Source: Cristatella mucedo (taxonomy: Eukaryota; Bryozoa; Phylactolaemata; Cristatellidae). From it: DNA of 64,000 nt. Every line of letters begins with the position of its first letter. The first letter of the stretch is position 1. The notes beneath the pieces were generated by a model. That model was not told the DNA's origin, ran no database searches, and saw only the letters and a list, made by a program, of their open reading frames with translations. Below are positions 35,592-48,087 of this stretch, piece after piece. The position numbers and the translations under genes were made by a program. The stretch is taken from contig WPIO01000019.1 in NCBI GenBank assembly GCA_009760855.2, positions 248,001 through 312,000 of the forward strand. Reading direction: 5' to 3'.

Positions 35592-36060
35592 ATAATAATA
35601 CGTTTGTATAGCGCCTTCAGAGCACTGAATCTCTCTCTATGATTACAAATGTTGCAGCAAAAACGTTTCAAAATGTTTGGTGGAAGCATAGCAAGCAGCA
35701 GGCATAGCTTAAGCAGGTACGTGCACACAAAGTACGAACTACAAGACCCACCAGATGCTGTGATATTCAGGTGCGTTTTAAACTTCTTTTAAATATCGTC
35801 GCATCAAGGGATGTGGTGACATTCGTCGACCGTGAGTTTCAGGCTTTGGGAGCGTAATAACTAAAGGCACGGTCCGCCAGTGGTTTTGAGTTTCTTACGA
35901 GGTAAGGCTAAACAACTTAAGTCAGAACAGTGGGTTGCACGATTTTTTGCCTATCAAGGGAGTAGTTCTGCTGGGCAGGCTGGAGCAAGAGAATGAAGGG
36001 ACCTAATAGTAAGTGATACAGCTGCTGAAAGCTCCGAACTTCATTATTAAGGCTTGTGTT
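35592..36060 (-). mobile_element. L2-A-related element, 3' part
   Basis: The minus strand has the AATAATAATACG tail, a variant of the terminal hairpin (GCGCCTTCAGAGCACTGAAT) and the end of the ORF. FLLQPAQQNYSLD corresponds to FLAPAYLSDLL. Divergence suggests a separate subfamily or great age. Confidence 0.7.
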
Positions 36061-37254
36061 CGTGTATTCTAAATGGTGCAACCAGAAGGGTGTGACTACG
36101 GCTGTCATAGACACTTCGGTAGGATGGATGGATCCTTGGTGAAAAGCCCTTTCAAGGTCTCACTAAGAAAATATGATCTCGCAATGTAGAAAAACTGCGA
36201 AGTAACGGTGGAGTGGCACAAAATATCAGTCGAGCTTCGTCGCACGATTTAATGCCCTTGATAGTCACAGATAGGATGCCAGTCCTCAGGCTGATTTGAC
36301 CTCTGATACAGAACTATTCACTCTACCAACTGCAACACTTGCACTAATTCGCTGTCGCCTGCTCTCAGATGGCCTAGATTCATGCTGAGGTGAGCTGACA
36401 GGTTGGCCACTCCTTTCAATGGGATGGCATTTTGAACGCTTAATCGGTGCCGAGAGATTACAGGGTTCCGTTGTGATCGGATATTAGCGAAGCAAGGCAG
36501 CATAGTCGGCCCACAGAGTTCGATGGATAGAGCAGAGCGTCGGACGGTACTAGCTCACGACGTTTTCGAAAGTTGCTTCGATTGTCGTATATTGCACGAT
36601 CTTCATGGTCGACAAGACAGAAATGAGTGGCACAATCGGCATCAATCAGGAGATTCGTCACATTATATACCGAGAAAATCAACGAGAAATTCTGGCAAAA
36701 CTCAGACTCAAAAATTATGTTGCTTACCGTGGACTGCAGTTAGAGAGCCATGGTGGCGTCAGTTGTAGTCCTGCCTCAGTTGTAGCAGCAAGGCTGCGCT
36801 GCTGCTCTGACTGCCGGACACATGCTAGAGTTTGGGGGTAATATGCAGTTGAATTGAAGAGTCGAGGCCTTGTCTCCATTGTGGAAACGAGCGTGATGTC
36901 AGCACAAATCGCCATGGGATACGTGTGCCTTTGAGAATCCCCTTGTGATCTAGACGCCGAGCGCCCCGAGTGCATGCTTCGAGCAGAGGCAGCATTTCAG
37001 TCCAGCCGGTTGTCTAGCATAGCCTGCTTTCACGTTGGCATAGCTCTCGTACTTTAGCCATCCCCGACTGGAGTGCGGGAAGGAAGCACTGACATCGCTC
37101 AGATTCAAATTAGCAGTGGAGCTAGTAGCTACACGAGGCGGCGACAGAGGCGGCGTAGCACATTCGGTTGCGGTTCGCCCCAAGGCCTCCAGTATTATAT
37201 CTGCCAATGTCGCTCACGCATGGATGCCGGAACGGCAGAAGGATAGATCAGCTA
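36061..37254. other. Unassigned sequence
   Basis: Open frames at 36523-36768 and 36605-36841 (plus) and 36724-36975 (minus) overlap and carry no recognised motif. The stretch GTIGINQEIRHIIYRENQRE in one of them looks protein-like but remains unidentified. Confidence 0.3.
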
Positions 37255-38655
37255 GATTATAACAGATATTCAGCTTTGTCGTGTATTCAGATATTATTCG
37301 TGGTTCCTACATTAGCTCTGCTAGATCTGTCTGCTGCCTTCAACACCAATGATCACGAAGTTCTGCTTGAACGATTGAGAACAGCGATCGGTCTGGAAGA
37401 CGAATCGCTGGCGTGGTTTAAATCATACTTATCTGATCGTGTTTAATCCGTGTCGTGTGGGGGGTCAGGTCTCACACACGAGAAGGGTCACCTGTGGAGT
37501 CCCTCAAGGGTCTGTACACGGTCCCCTGCTGTTCTCCATTTATACACACAACCTGTGGGAAAAGTGATTAAGGCCCATGGAATACGATATCACTTCTAAG
37601 CTGACGATACTCAGTTCTATTTGTCATTCAAGCCGTCGGTATCTACTGCGGCAACTGAGAAACTGAATGCTTGCCTTGCCAATATTCGATCCTGTAGGTC
37701 AGAAAAAGCTTCCTGAAATTAAATGATGATAAAACCGAACTGCTGCTCATAGGACACCCTAAGTGTGTGGCAGGATTAAAACGCTTCGCTCTTCTACTAG
37801 GTGATGCTATTGTGCGACCATCACCACGTGCTCGATATTTAGGTGTCGTTTTCGAAAGCTGCCTTAATTTCAAAAGCTTCATTCAGAAGTCTGCCTCTAC
37901 AGCTAGCCATCACATCCGATCCCTATCCAAAATTAGGACCTGTTTCCCACAGTGGCTTGTAAAAAATTTAACTAGCTCTTTAGTTCTTTCTCGGCTTGAT
38001 TATTGTAATTCCCTTTTGGCTGGGCTGCCGACCACTGCAGCAGACTATGAATATGGCTGCAAGGCTAGTCTTCGAGTTCCAGCGGTTTGAGCACGTGTCT
38101 CCTTTGCTAAAAGAGCTAGGATGGTTGCTGGTTAAGCAACGAGTACAGAGCAAAGTTCTTACGCTGACCCACAAGGCCCGCCACGGCTTGGCTCCTTCGT
38201 ACCTAGCTGAACTGCTGCATTAGTTTCAGCCTGTTCGCCCCTCAGGTCCTGTGTGAACTATAAATTAGCTGTTCCATTCCTCCGCTTAAAGACCGTTGGC
38301 GACAGAAGCTTTAGCTCAGCAGGTCCTAGACTGTGGAGCTCGCTTCCACAATTCTTACGGAACGACAACTACTTTCCTACTGCCGACTATGGCAAATCCT
38401 TTTCAGCGGTCCTGAACTGCTACTTCTACGCTACTCACTACCTCAACTGCTCTCCTGACTCTGCTATGCTTCGTACTTTCTCTTTGTTGCGTGAGACGAA
38501 GTCTGTTGGCTACCGAATGCGTACCGAAAGCCGCTTAGGCTGTGAGTGGGTTATACAAAACTCTCCTGCGTAACACCCACATGGTCTTTATGACTTTGTG
38601 GAGTTACAGACGGAGATACATTGTATTACATTACATTACATTACATTAAATTAAG
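37255..38655 (+). mobile_element. L2-B element, best copy
   Basis: The RT protein is readable with several frameshifts: LALLDLSAAFNTNDHEVLLERL, DESLAWFKSYLSDRV, GVPQGS (near 37500), KLNDDKTELLLIGHPK, ARYLGVVFESCLNFKSFI, SRLDYCNSLLAGLP and KARHGLAPSYLAELLH. The 3' UTR ends in about five ATTAC units (38624-38648). The 5' part of the element, including the endonuclease, is missing. It is not active. Confidence 0.92.
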
Positions 38656-40084
38656 AGAGCTAAGAATTGATTGTGCAATAATCTATGGCCACAGCCACAT
38701 TCTAGATGATGTCCCACGACAACTATTCAGTAGCCCATCTGCAGTTGGTCTAGAAACCTGGGCTTATTTGAGTTCTAGGCTACTGATCCATTGTGTTCGT
38801 CATGGCAGCTGTTGAAGACTATTAGCCTTCTATTGCCGTCAAATAAACGTGTCTTGCTATTGATATGGACTCGTTACGTGAAGTGGTGGGTTCTTATCGT
38901 CCCTGTCGTGCTCCAGTGCAATCGGCATCTCGGCGTGCATTGGAGCTGGACATACACGTCGTTAACCGTTGTTACAGACAAGATAAAACTTCAGGCCGGA
39001 GCAGAGTCAGGGTTAAAATGGACTAGTCAACTTTATAAACCGGAATTATATTGCGGCATAGGCCATTGTATAACCCTCTCAGCGAAATTATAGCCCGTCA
39101 TATTAGTAGTTTTGAGCCATACACACGTCAATCTTTTCGTGATGGCTCACAAATACATTTGGGGACCGACCGTGGCAACTCACTCTCTGCCCTCCCCCGT
39201 TATTATCTTAAGGCACTCATCACTCCAATCTCTCACCTGCCTACTCTTTCCTACATATTGTCTCTTAAGTCGGAACGTTGGCTGCCCTATTCGCACTAAA
39301 AGCGTTCGGGCTCTATGTACACCGTAGAAAAACTCTTCAGCATGCCGATGCCCCGATTCGATGTGACTCTGTGTCTTTAAAGACGGCGAAGCATGTACGA
39401 ACGGCATATTTCTAAGCGGATCTCGATTCAATATATACTCTTGCAAACATGATTTATTAAATACTTTTACAATTACGATTCACTTTCTTGTTGTAAGGGC
39501 ATCTGCCACTGTCGCCCTACTGGTACGCAGTTTTTGCTGTTCGGCTCTAAACAAATCCACAAAACTGCAAGTTGGTTTTTCTTTTCCTTCAGATCGTATT
39601 TGTCGTCGTGATTCGACTTGTACGTGTTCTATATTCCAAATTAAAGAGCATCTGTGATTGATTCTTCTTCTCAGAATGACAAAGGCTCAGGTAGTCACTT
39701 CCACACTCGCTTTGTGCAAGTGTGTAAGCCTGTAACGTTGCCGCTTTAGGCACTGTAAATTATGTTAATAGGACCAGAGCCATGAATTATAAGGAGTAAT
39801 CTCCCGTGTATAGTCTGGTGTCTTCAATAGCTGCTCCTTAAGCTGTCGTGTGAACGTTGGACTTTTTTGTGTCGTTCAGAACTAAACAAACGTGATTGGT
39901 TCCGTTATTATAATCTTTAGTACTGATGGTAACATAGGCGTATAGGTGACTCTACTGAATTAGCTGCGACGTGATTGGAATTTTTATGTTTCGGGATTCA
40001 GTTAAAAGCTAGTCATAGATGCTGTTGCGATGCGTGAAATTTACACGTCAAACATAGAGATTTGTTTCAAGTGCTAATAACCCA
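38656..40084. other. Unassigned sequence
   Basis: TGTTGAAGACTATTAGCC followed by AATAAA near 38840 resembles the start of a copia-type LTR, but no end or second copy is found. Open frames at 38791-39093 and 39051-39299 are unsupported. Confidence 0.25.
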
Positions 40085-40270
40085 GCATAGCTCGGTCTCT
40101 TTATTGCGACGGGTCTTAGCCAGGAGCTAAAGTAGTTGCTCTTCACGACCCATTTCGTGGTTTCGAGTTTTATAATCAATGAACCTTTATTGACAACTAC
40201 AGGCGGTGGTCAAAACGTGAAGGCTCTTCTGCTGCTATATAAAATGAGGCTGGTAAATCAGCTTATATTT
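40085..40270 (+). mobile_element. SINE-1, diverged copy
   Basis: CGTGGTTTCGAGTTTTATAA occupies the B-box position. It is followed by CCTTTATTGACAACTACAGG and GGCTCTTCTGCTGCTATATA, matching the SINE-1 body through to the AAAATGAGGCTGGTAAATCAG end. Confidence 0.65.
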
Positions 40271-40474
40271 TAGATGCTGCTAACTAAGGGAGATTGAAGG
40301 ACTGAAATCCTAAATGGATGCTGCATTTGGTTCACAGTTTTTAGTAACGACCCGAAAACGTGCCCACTTTCATTTTTCCGACTGGGAAACGCTGTTCATG
40401 GTCCACCAATTTGACTTTACGTCAAAAAATACATAGCAACAGCAGAACACAAAAGAACGCTGTTAACGAATTCT

Positions 40475-40530
40475 AGCTGGTTTAAACAGCCTCTTTTGTA
40501 TGTCGACAGAAGAGCCTCTAGAGTGTTCGT
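40475..40530 (-). mobile_element. SINE-1, 3' end only
   Basis: On the minus strand this is the last 55 or so bases of SINE-1 (GGCTCTTCTGTCGACATAC, then AGAGGCTGTTTAAACCAGC). It lies about 200 bases from the opposite-strand copy at 40085-40270. Confidence 0.65.
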
Positions 40531-43354
40531 GAAAATGACCAAACAAGACATACGAAGTGAAGTGATTTTCTTAGAGATGATACTATTTATTCTAGTAATG
40601 ACATCAATTGAAATAGTATATCTGGCTACTACAGAGTGGCCAACATAAGGCACAAGGGTCGAAATCTGAATTGCATTTCTTTGAATAATGCTGAGCTGCT
40701 GGTTCCAAGCTATTCACTTTTCAACCGTTCTTTAAACTCAGCTGTGATTCTAAATTTCTATTGGTTGCCCAAGGCAGGGTTATTCGCTTTTATGTTCGTA
40801 CCGAATAATGGATAAGCTGTAAGTGCCTAATAGAAAACTGTACGGGACAACAACCGCGCGACTTTCGTTGAGATAGCAAAGAAAATGCATGTATGCATAG
40901 CGTGCATTAATACATAGTCCGCATACTATGTAAATAAAAGAATCAACACCAAATGACGTTTTATCATACCTACATAGTCAACTTTGTAGTCACCAACAGA
41001 AACCTCAGGTTACTCAGGAATGACTTGGTATCGTTAAAATCCCAACGGAATGCTCGTTGGTCATATTTTTGTGTTGTTTTGGTAGTTAATGATATATTGT
41101 GCTAACAATAATAATTATTTTGCGTAGCTTACATATAATTTGATATTTTAGAGGCATTTTACATGTGCTGTATCGAAAACAGCATCAAAGTGATAACACC
41201 TGAACTCACGGCATTTGCGATTGTTATCGTTATTTTTTTGTATTCCGTAAGTAATAAACGAATCATCATTTAAATCAATCAAAATAGCAAATAAGGCACG
41301 AGATTTATTGATAAATACTTAGTTACGCATGAATCCATATTCCCGTTATACAGAGAGACGATATCTAAATATATGAACTATGTGTTATATTCATCTTCCT
41401 TGATGGTCTTCAGTATGCTACCAGGCTTGTGACAGCACCATGCAATCCATCACGAACGAACCGGGTATTTCCTGTTGGAATTCAGTGATTTACATGAAAT
41501 CTAGCTCACTAATTAGGAAACAAATGATCTAGAATAGACTGGTATTCCGACGCTGGTGCATGAAAAACAACTGATCGACGTTCCACCAAACTTTGGTACA
41601 CTAACGTTGTGAACTATTTGCGAGTTACCGCTGCAGCAGTTTATCCTACCGTCTGCTGCAGCTGACCTGAGGTTCGTGGTTTTATTACAATACATTACAT
41701 TAGTATCCAACTCACTTTAGATTCGACTAGACAGAGCTGATCTTTGGTAATAACCTTAGTAATTATTAATCTGACTGATACTGAAAAAAGTGACTGGTCA
41801 CGTCTTGCATGACTAACTGAATGAATATACGTTGACCAATCAGCCAATTATTACACGAGTCAATAAATGCATTTTGTATACACGTGTTTGGAAAAAGGAA
41901 GCCAAACATGAGCTCGAACTTTAGTGCAGCAACTGTTGAATGAAATGTGAATAAATGCAGTCGAATCTCAGGCAATTTCCTGAGTTCACGGTCCTTGTTG
42001 CCTCACTTTTAATATGGCAAAGGATGGTGCTAGATAACTTGATAAACATGGACGTCGGTGCCTATTAAAAGAAGAATACCAAATACACAATTAAACAACT
42101 ATGTATAAAGTGGACCTCTAAGCAATTACCATATTCATAAGGTTCAAGGAAAATACTCACACGACTTCAAATTACTTTCTAAAATCGCTGCAGTAAATTT
42201 TGTAAGCCACCTTTGGAACCAGCAAGGACAAAGCAGTAATAATAGAGTGAAACATTTCCTCTGTAGCGTTAATTGATGAAATAAATATAAAAATAATAGG
42301 AGCTATTAACCAGATCAAAACGCACCAGTCTTATTTGCATATTTCTCAAGTTTGGTAGGACATGTATTCATTCCTTGGCCTCCATTCATCTTAGCTCAAA
42401 ACTGACCCGAGACCAGATGTTGCTAAGTGATTATATTAGCGCCAGATATTTGCATGATGGCACCGGCTCGCTCCCCAATATGGTCTCTGGTCTTGGCCAA
42501 AAATTAGACACCGATCTCAGTAGTTTGACTTAATGACTATTATATCCGTGCATATCTGCAAAGTCTCACTTGTTTCAAAATACTTCGACAAATTTATGCT
42601 TACATTAACACTTGAGAATGTTACACAACTTGGAATCAACTTCAATCAAATGTTTCTTTCGACCTCATTATAGAGCTAGACGATACAATCAGAAAGGGAT
42701 GCAACATACTGCTCTTGCAGAGGAGCAAACTATGTTCTCTGATGAACCATGATACCAAATTTTAAGTTTTACAATGATAGTATATCAATACTTTACCTGC
42801 TGTTTTTATCGTCAAAATTTAATTCACTTGGTAGGCGCGTTAAAATCATGCGCGAATCAAAAACATTACAAAAATTACGTAAATGACTGGCATCAGTTAG
42901 TGAGCAGACTTTCGATTGCTCCCACCCTAAAAAAAACAGTTACAACTAGTAATTACTGGACGGTTAGACTAAAGCATAACTCATTCTGATACCCCTAGCA
43001 AATACAAAAGTCAATTCAGGTAGGAATCCCAGTATAGCTGGTCATCTGTACTAATTATTACAATAAGAAATTGTTTATACATTTCATAGAGAAATTCATC
43101 CCATTATTGGCACATGTGGATGTGCTACTAAGGAAGCATGGTCATTTTTGAGTGACAACTGGCAAATTTCAGCAATTCTAAATACAAAAAGACAATGCAC
43201 TAGGGCTGAGGAGATGCTTGTATCACCCAACAGGTTTTTAGCTCATTTCTGTATATCCTAAAGTCGGGGCACTTGCAAATGCTATTCGGTTGTCAGCTCA
43301 AAGTTTTATTTCTATATACAATTTAGACTAGGTCAAAAAGTAATGTAAGGCTAG
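40531..43354. other. AT-rich sequence, mostly unassigned
   Basis: Only a decayed L2-A tail is suspected, at about 41108-41178 on minus (AATAATAATTATTTTGCG, then AGGCATTTTACATGTGCTG). Frames at 41513-41710 and 41766-41975 (minus) and 42774-42989 (plus) have no motif. Confidence 0.3.
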
Positions 43355-43765
43355 TTTAGGGCAGCTAAAGTACAGGGTTCAGACAGTGGGTTAAATTATG
43401 CTAGGCCGAATTAAGAAAAAGTTTGAATGGGCGGGCCTAAATAAGAGGAGAAAGGGACCTAAAAGTGACTGAGGGAAATAGAAAATCGACCAGCTGATTG
43501 ACGTGGAACCAGTACATGTCGGTGACAAATGGTGTAATGTGAAGCAGAAAGTATCAAGCTAGGCAAGCCCAGACAGAATGCCTACAATTCAATGAAGGAC
43601 ATGTTCGGTTGAGGTAGCCGTATCAATGAAAGAATGCATTTTTGCCAAGGTAAATATAAGAAAATAGGTACACTTGACAGATAAGCTCATATAGTCATTC
43701 AGTGAACCCTTTTATGGAACCGAGCTGTAAGAATTAACTAAGCCTGCTGGAGATATTAGGGCAAA
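43355..43765 (-). mobile_element. L2-A element, decayed internal part
   Basis: AAAGGGACCTAAAAGTGACT at 43451 and the following blocks GTGGAACCAGTACATGTCGG and AAATGGTGTAATGTG match the minus-strand L2-A region encoding the LLADLHWLPVKQR segment. It is strongly diverged and lacks a tail. Confidence 0.65.
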
Positions 43766-45051
43766 TCTCATTTTAAGGGATACGCTCTAAAGTTTCTAAG
43801 CTATGCTAGATTTTCTAACAATTTGCAATTTTGATGGATCGTCGTTACAATGAAATAAATTTTGCTATCATTTTAAACATGGATTACCATTGTAAATGCT
43901 GCAAAGAGATGAGAAAATTCGATGAGCTAGAAAGCAAAGCTGAACCCAAGCACTGGCGCAGCTGTACGTCTTCTGACTAGAGATGAAAGCCCAGAGCAAG
44001 CGTTTCAGTTAAGTTGGTAAGAGCAAAAGTATACCTTTTGTATGGAATCTGGCTTTGATCAGATTTTTAGGGCTTGCTATACTATTTGGGCCGCACAGGA
44101 CGAACAATGATCATTGACTACTTAGGGGAGAACTCTCAACTGAAACGGTTTCCATGCCCTTAAAATACAGTTCAAATAATGCCCAGAAACGACGGTATGA
44201 GTTTATGGTGGATTTGATTTCTCCCGAGAGAAGCACTGAGTTTCATATTTGACCAAAGTCACACGGAGAAATTTTGAAATACATCTATTTTACGTGCATA
44301 CACTATCCTTGTACATTGGAAAATTTTATGGTTACAAAATGTGTATGGCAACTTCGTCACATCTTAAGAATATAATACACAAGTTGAAGAAACTTCGACA
44401 CAGTATATCTGGATGTCTGGCAAAGTGCCAGACGGGTGTATTTACCACAGTGCAGGGTATTCATTTCAAACACTCACGTCTTCATAGCCGAGATCCCACT
44501 AGCACTAGCCCAGGGTCTGATCGAGCTAAATAGCTTTCCCAAAGTATAGTTAGGTGCTAAAAGATTTTCGGGGTTCTCAACGGAATTAGGGTGCACGTAG
44601 CTATCACATTCCTTATAGTCTGTGCTTATTACTGAGCTACTACCTAAACGTGAGAATTATAGATGGTCCTATAATAATAATGCACTTGATAAAGCGCCCT
44701 AAGAATTTCCAGTATTGAGGCAACATGGGAAAGACCGTGAACTTGATCGAGGATACCAATCACTGTAAAGTACCATGGATAGTAGCCTAACGTGGCAGAC
44801 CCACCTGCTCCTTTAGGGGAAGGCACAGTCAGCAGCTACCCAGCCATGGACAGGTTCGAGACACATAACCATTTCCAGACGACTGGACTCGGCCTGTTGT
44901 TCTGAGCTTGACAGTTCGCCAATCGAGCAAGACTAGACCTGCTGCTGGTAGCAGCCACTAGAAGTTGGTCATCACCAGACGCCAGCTGCTGCTAGTGCAG
45001 CTCTGAGGCCAAGACGATAAGTCACGTGGTCAGGAACTGCAACCGGGATCG
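43766..45051. other. Unassigned sequence with an L2-A tip
   Basis: At 44672-44703 a minus-strand scrap of L2-A (AATAATAATGCACTTGATAA, then AGCGCCCTAAG) is present. A plus frame at 44249-44533 contains GVFTTVQGIHFKHSRLHSRD but no recognised family. Nothing else is supportable. Confidence 0.4.
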
Positions 45052-46745
45052 ACGAATTACCGCGATCCACCTCAATCCTTCGAAATCCGGTCAGATTAGG
45101 TTTACATCGACCAGACATTGGCGTTGCCGAAATCAAATTGTGGGCCAATGTTGCAGGGGCACGTTCGATTTTATCGATCTACCAAGCTTTCATGTCACTG
45201 TGAGTAGGCCCACTTATGCCAATGAGCTTCTACTCCGGATGCCCATACCACAATCCGCCTTGATCCTCTGTAGTTCCGTTCAAATCTACCACAAATCCGC
45301 TTTGCAAAGCTCAACAAGTTTAGAATATCAAATTATGCTATACGTAAAATTTACCAGAAAGTGTCTCGTGATTCTGCTGACACGTCCTTATGAAGTCTGC
45401 TGAAATAAGATTGTTGTGGTCCAGGCCAACACCTTTATCCATCAATATCCAACTCAATCCCCTGCCTTCCGCCGCAAGCAGAAAGAAATCCTATTAGCCA
45501 AACCCTCTTTTGTGATTTCATGTGACACTAAACTCTGCAGAAAATGTACTTAACAAAATTTTGTTTGCATTGTCATGGCCATTCCCTTGTTATGCCCTGC
45601 AATCGACTGCAGTATCTCGGGCCATATCCACTAAAATCCACTACAAAACAACTAGAAATAGATTTCGCCGATCTCCAGTTTTTATTGCATGATAGAGTGT
45701 ACTGTGCGGTGTGAAAATCCACCATTGTAATGTGGATATAAGAGGCCGTCGCATGAAATGACCTGGGAAAATAACAGAATCCACTCTATTCAACTGCGAA
45801 GCATGCCCAAATCGCCACCTATAAGTTCTAACTCGCATTTCATATAAGATTAGGCTCAGTTAAAAGTGCACATACAAAAAACGCTCCATTGTGCACAGAC
45901 ATTGTAATGCAATGCACTGCAATCGATTGAAACGGCCAGGTCCCATGCCTAAGTCCACAGTAATCCCTTGCCAGCCTCTACACAGTGACCAGAACTCATA
46001 CAATACAAGTTCTAATTATGCTAATAATGCCCTAACTATGATTGCACACTGCTCTACCCTTCGTTTATTGTGTACTAGCATAACTTCATTGTACATTTCG
46101 CTATCGTTCTGCAACAATGCACTGCAATCGACGGCAATGGCCCAGCCCAGTAGGTTAACCTTTCACAACCCACCCCAAAACGACCGGAATGCTTACGATT
46201 GAAGCTCTAATTAGAATTGCTGCTGCTTCAATCTTTGGTGACATTGCATAATCACACAATATTACTACATTCGCCTCTAAAATTCAGCAGCAATGCACTG
46301 CAATCGACTGCTATAGCCCGGGCCAATACCACAATCTACCTTAATCTGATGCAAAGTGCCCCCAAATCGGTTTTTCAATTCTCCTACTTAGAATGCATGT
46401 TTAAAAGCAGGCTGCCTAAAGCTAAACACACCATTTTAAATAATTTCGCTCGTAAAATCTTGGGCACGGCATGGCAATCTACGGCATTGGCTCGGCTGAA
46501 AGCAACATTAACCTGCAATCCTTGACTAATCGACCACAAATTGGCTACTCGAAGTGCCCACTGTCGTTGAATTTCGATCTATTTGTGCTAACAGTGAAAT
46601 CGTAGAACTTTCAAGCTATTTTTTCAAATTAATTGTCAACAATGCACGGCACTTGAAAGCAATGGCAGGGGCCAATACCTCAATCTGTAGTAAATCGACG
46701 AGAAATTTTGACAATAAATCTCCGAAATGATGTCGACATTTTTGG
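45052..46745 (+). repeat. Satellite-like array C, about 175-bp units
   Basis: The core recurs near 45060, 45245, 45425, 45605, 45760, 45925, 46125, 46300, 46475 and 46645. The first 1.25 kb is colinear with array A. The part after 46310 matches the reverse complement of array B 31490-31890 (for example AAATTGGCTACTCGAAGTGC against AAATTGGCTGCATGAAGTGC). C therefore carries the unit order that A and B show separately. Confidence 0.85.
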
Positions 46746-46794
46746 ATTACCTTTAAACTTGAAGTCGAAGTATTTCGTATGGGTGAGACCGACC

Positions 46795-46940
46795 AGTAAG
46801 ATTAGATATTAGGCCGTCATGACAGCCTTAATGCTTTCGTCACTTCTTGCAGAGGTCAATAAAGGATCGACGACTGTGGTACTCGATTCCACGACCTGGG
46901 TCATTCAGAGCCAGAGCCTTACCCCGGGGCTAAGGTTTAG
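46795..46940 (-). mobile_element. SINE-1, diverged copy
   Basis: Minus-strand SINE-1 blocks are present: GTCAATAAAGGATCG, then a B-box-like region (reverse complement of CTCGATTCCACG). The 5' head is decayed. Confidence 0.6.
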
Positions 46941-47044
46941 GGGTGATGATATAGGTAGGGAATAGAGATGAGGTTGTAGGTAGCGAATAGGCAGCAAAGA
47001 AGAACAGATGGTAAACAAAAAGATTTTGCACTATTAAAAATTTC

Positions 47045-47130
47045 ACTATTCTTGGCACAGCATTTAGGTGTGGGAGTGTTACATATCAGGTTTTGGGTTC
47101 GAGTCCTTCAGCAGGCAGTTCTTGTTTCAC
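47045..47130 (+). mobile_element. tRNA-like SINE head (SINE-2)
   Basis: TGGCACAGCATTTAGG (47053-47068) fits an A box, and GGGTTCGAGTCC (47095-47106) is a textbook B box. The stretch does not fold as an obvious tRNA cloverleaf, so a SINE head or tRNA pseudogene is more likely than a tRNA gene. Confidence 0.5.
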
Positions 47131-47562
47131 TCTGAAGCTAGGTTGAAGGTGGCTAAGTTTCTTCTTCTACTGAATAAATTAGGTAATTTATTAAGCTACC
47201 AATTACTTCACTAATTTATTACTTTAGTGCCTGAAACTTGTGGTTGCGAGCTTTTTAGTTTTTATCACAGTGAAAGCTATATTAGCCAGAAGGAAGTTTA
47301 ATAATTATTTTTGAATATTATCAATAATATTTGATTATAATATTGAAACATTAATAATTGAATGATTTAAACAAATTGTAAAATTTGCTATAATCATCAA
47401 CAAAAATGGTCGGGTTATTAAAGAGATATAGTTTCACCGGTCTTACAATTAGCTGACCAAAGATGAAGCAATTTAAAAGTAATTGAATATGCATCCAGCT
47501 AGAATTATTTTTTATGCATGCCACAGTATCATGTGGAATGCACAGTTTGTAAAAGAGTTTAC

Positions 47563-47927
47563 CTTCATGGGTACTTTGCAAACATTCGTAACGTTCGCCT
47601 ACTTTTTCAGAATCTTCAAGCACTAGATTTGTACTTCCATCGACTTCGACGTTGAGGCGTGAATCTGTGTACGTGAGCTGCAAGCATTCGTAACCTCCTC
47701 CAGCGAGTGAAGAATCGTTATGTTTGGACTGCATACTTTCGTACGCCCCCTCAGTGGGGCGTGAATTATGCCCCGTCAACATAAAATATTCGCAACCTTC
47801 CTCACTTAGGCGTGAATTTCTCGCAGTGAGCTCAAAACTTCCGAAGGCTTCGCCGGCGTTAGGAATCTCTTGAATGGTGTTATACGTCGATAGCTCCAAA
47901 GAATTCGATTTAGGATTCTTGTTCTCC
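47563..47927 (-). CDS. Exon: Tyr-motif cytoplasmic tail (tentative)
   Basis: This minus-strand open exon is bounded by acceptor GTTTACAG at its start and donor AAG/GTAAAC at its end. It encodes a hydrophilic segment with tandem units of about 17 residues: NSRLSEEGCEYFML, NSRPTEGAYESM, DSSLAGGGYECL and, later, GERYECLQST. Four Tyr-x-x-(Leu/Met) motifs result. Such motifs are known SH2-docking or endocytic signals when phosphorylated or bound, so a cytoplasmic receptor tail is likely. Incoming phase 2 fits the tentative 54-kb exon. If the donor is not used the frame continues to a stop at 47351. Assignment to the Fn3/TM gene is inferred. Confidence 0.5.
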
Positions 47928-48087
47928 CTGTAAACATCATGTGGCTAGATGCATTTGTCCTTAAGTATGGTCAAGCACATATTACTTAGGGGACCAAACG
48001 TAGCTCTGACGAAAATCCAAACTCTGTAAAATTTGCTAGGGCTTACCATACGAAGGAAATTAAAAGCTTCGACGTTGCCTTTGCTAA

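Noticed and set aside
38811-38880. Copia-like LTR start (TGTTGAAGAC..AATAAA)
   Set aside because: No LTR end, primer site, internal region or second copy was found.
44410-44440. Perfect small hairpin GTCTGGCA-aag-TGCCAGAC
   Set aside because: It is isolated, with no T-run, catalytic core or repeat family, so a functional RNA cannot be claimed.
47053-47106. True tRNA gene
   Set aside because: The A and B boxes are present, but no complete acceptor or anticodon stem pairing could be drawn.
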